Origin: Bacillaceae bacterium UBA7792
GTDB taxonomy: Bacteria > Bacillota > Bacilli > Bacillales > Cytobacillaceae
Direction of reading: 5' to 3'
NCBI GenBank assembly: GCA_002480735.1
Contig: DLCS01000260.1
Span: forward strand, 1 to 6,531
DNA: 6,531 nucleotides
The translations under genes and the position numbers were made by a program. The notes beneath the pieces are model-generated. The model was not told the origin of the DNA and did no database searches. It worked only from the letters and a program-made list of their open reading frames with translations. Below are positions 4,884-6,531 of the stretch, in pieces (position 1 is the stretch's first letter; each line of letters opens with the position of its first letter).

Positions 4884-5993
<1,110 letters not shown>

Positions 5994-5996
5994 GCT

Positions 5997-6531
5997 ATGG
6001 CGCAAATGACAATGATTCAAGCAATCACGGATGCGTTACGCACAGAATTACGAAATGATCCGAACGTATTAATTTTCGGAGAAGATGTTGGCGTAAACGG
6101 TGGTGTATTCCGTGCAACTGAAGGTCTTCAAGCAGAGTTCGGTGAGGACCGTGTATTTGATACGCCACTAGCTGAGTCAGGAATTGGTGGATTAGCAGTT
6201 GGGCTAAGCTTACAGGGCTTCCGTCCAGTACCAGAAATTCAATTCTTTGGTTTCGTCTATGAAGTAATGGACTCTATTTCTGGCCAATTAGCACGTATGC
6301 GTTACCGTTCTGGTGGGCGCTATAATGCACCTGTGACGATTCGTTCACCATTTGGTGGTGGTGTTCATACACCAGAATTACACGCAGACAACTTAGAAGG
6401 TTTAGAAGCACAATCTCCTGGTTTGAAAGTTGTTATTCCTTCAAACCCATACGATGCTAAAGGACTATTAATTTCTGCAATCCGCAGTAATGACCCAGCT
6501 GTTTATTTAGAACACATGAAGTTATACCGTT
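5997..6531 (+). CDS. pdhB: Pyruvate dehydrogenase E1 component, beta subunit, 3' end outside the window
   Basis: The frame starts at ATG 5997 and is still open at the window end, giving 178 codons of a usual 325 or so. The product begins [18 protein letters not shown], as in Bacillus PdhB. It contains [14 protein letters not shown] (28-41), the PLAESGI block with the thiamine-activating Glu60, [13 protein letters not shown] (81-93), and [16 protein letters not shown] (120-135) with active-site His129. It pairs with PdhA to form the E1 heterotetramer; E1 beta supplies the catalytic Glu and His and binds E2. It lies 3 nt after the pdhA stop. Its AAGGAG (5979-5984) is inside the end of pdhA with a 12-nt spacing, so translational coupling is likely. 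The missing part should hold the transketolase C-terminal domain. pdhC and pdhD are expected next but are not visible. Confidence 0.97.
   Translation, partial: MAQMTMIQAITDALRTELRNDPNVLIFGEDVGVNGGVFRATEGLQAEFGEDRVFDTPLAESGIGGLAVGLSLQGFRPVPEIQFFGFVYEVMDSISGQLARMRYRSGGRYNAPVTIRSPFGGGVHTPELHADNLEGLEAQSPGLKVVIPSNPYDAKGLLISAIRSNDPAVYLEHMKLYR

Overview
This 6.5-kb window is ordinary core chromosome from a low-GC, endospore-forming-type Firmicute of the family Bacillaceae. The assignment rests on protein similarity and on gene order. The series KtrC-type RCK protein, RNase J1, RNA polymerase epsilon, peptide deformylase, YkyA lipoprotein, PdhA and PdhB matches the Bacillus subtilis ktrC-(adeC)-rnjA-rpoY-(ykrA)-defB-ykyA-pdhABCD neighbourhood as I recall it, without the two genes in brackets. 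Species cannot be named from the sequence alone. Both window edges cut genes: ktrC lacks its 5' end and pdhB lacks its 3' end.

Left part (1-2500): ktrC on the plus strand converges on the minus-strand rpoY-rnjA operon. A perfect 19-bp hairpin lies between them and should terminate both directions. RpoY and RNase J1 are separated by 3 nt. The pair couples an RNA polymerase subunit with the main 5'-3' mRNA decay enzyme.

Middle (2500-3780): def (class I iron/zinc peptide deformylase) is on the minus strand, with a good terminator just after its stop. Between that terminator and rpoY lies a roughly 450-bp stretch. It holds a 23-codon minus-strand ORF for a very basic, amphipathic-helix-like peptide. 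The ORF has a near-perfect extended Shine-Dalgarno sequence and a strong hairpin downstream. I regard it as the most interesting item in the window. def and ykyA are divergent. Their shared 223-bp spacer carries a convincing ykyA promoter overlapped by a 9-bp perfect dyad, and a plausible extended -10 for def.

Right part (3780-6531): ykyA encodes a TTG-initiated lipoprotein with a clear lipobox and a coiled-coil-rich body, followed by a terminator. A 390-bp AT-rich non-coding region with several inverted repeats and candidate SigA promoters then precedes pdhA, also TTG-initiated, and pdhB. These two encode E1 alpha and E1 beta of pyruvate dehydrogenase; the E2 and E3 genes are presumably just beyond the window.

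No tRNA, rRNA, CRISPR array, insertion sequence or phage gene is visible. Apart from the small basic ORF and the regulatory repeats, the window shows housekeeping genes with intact active-site motifs.
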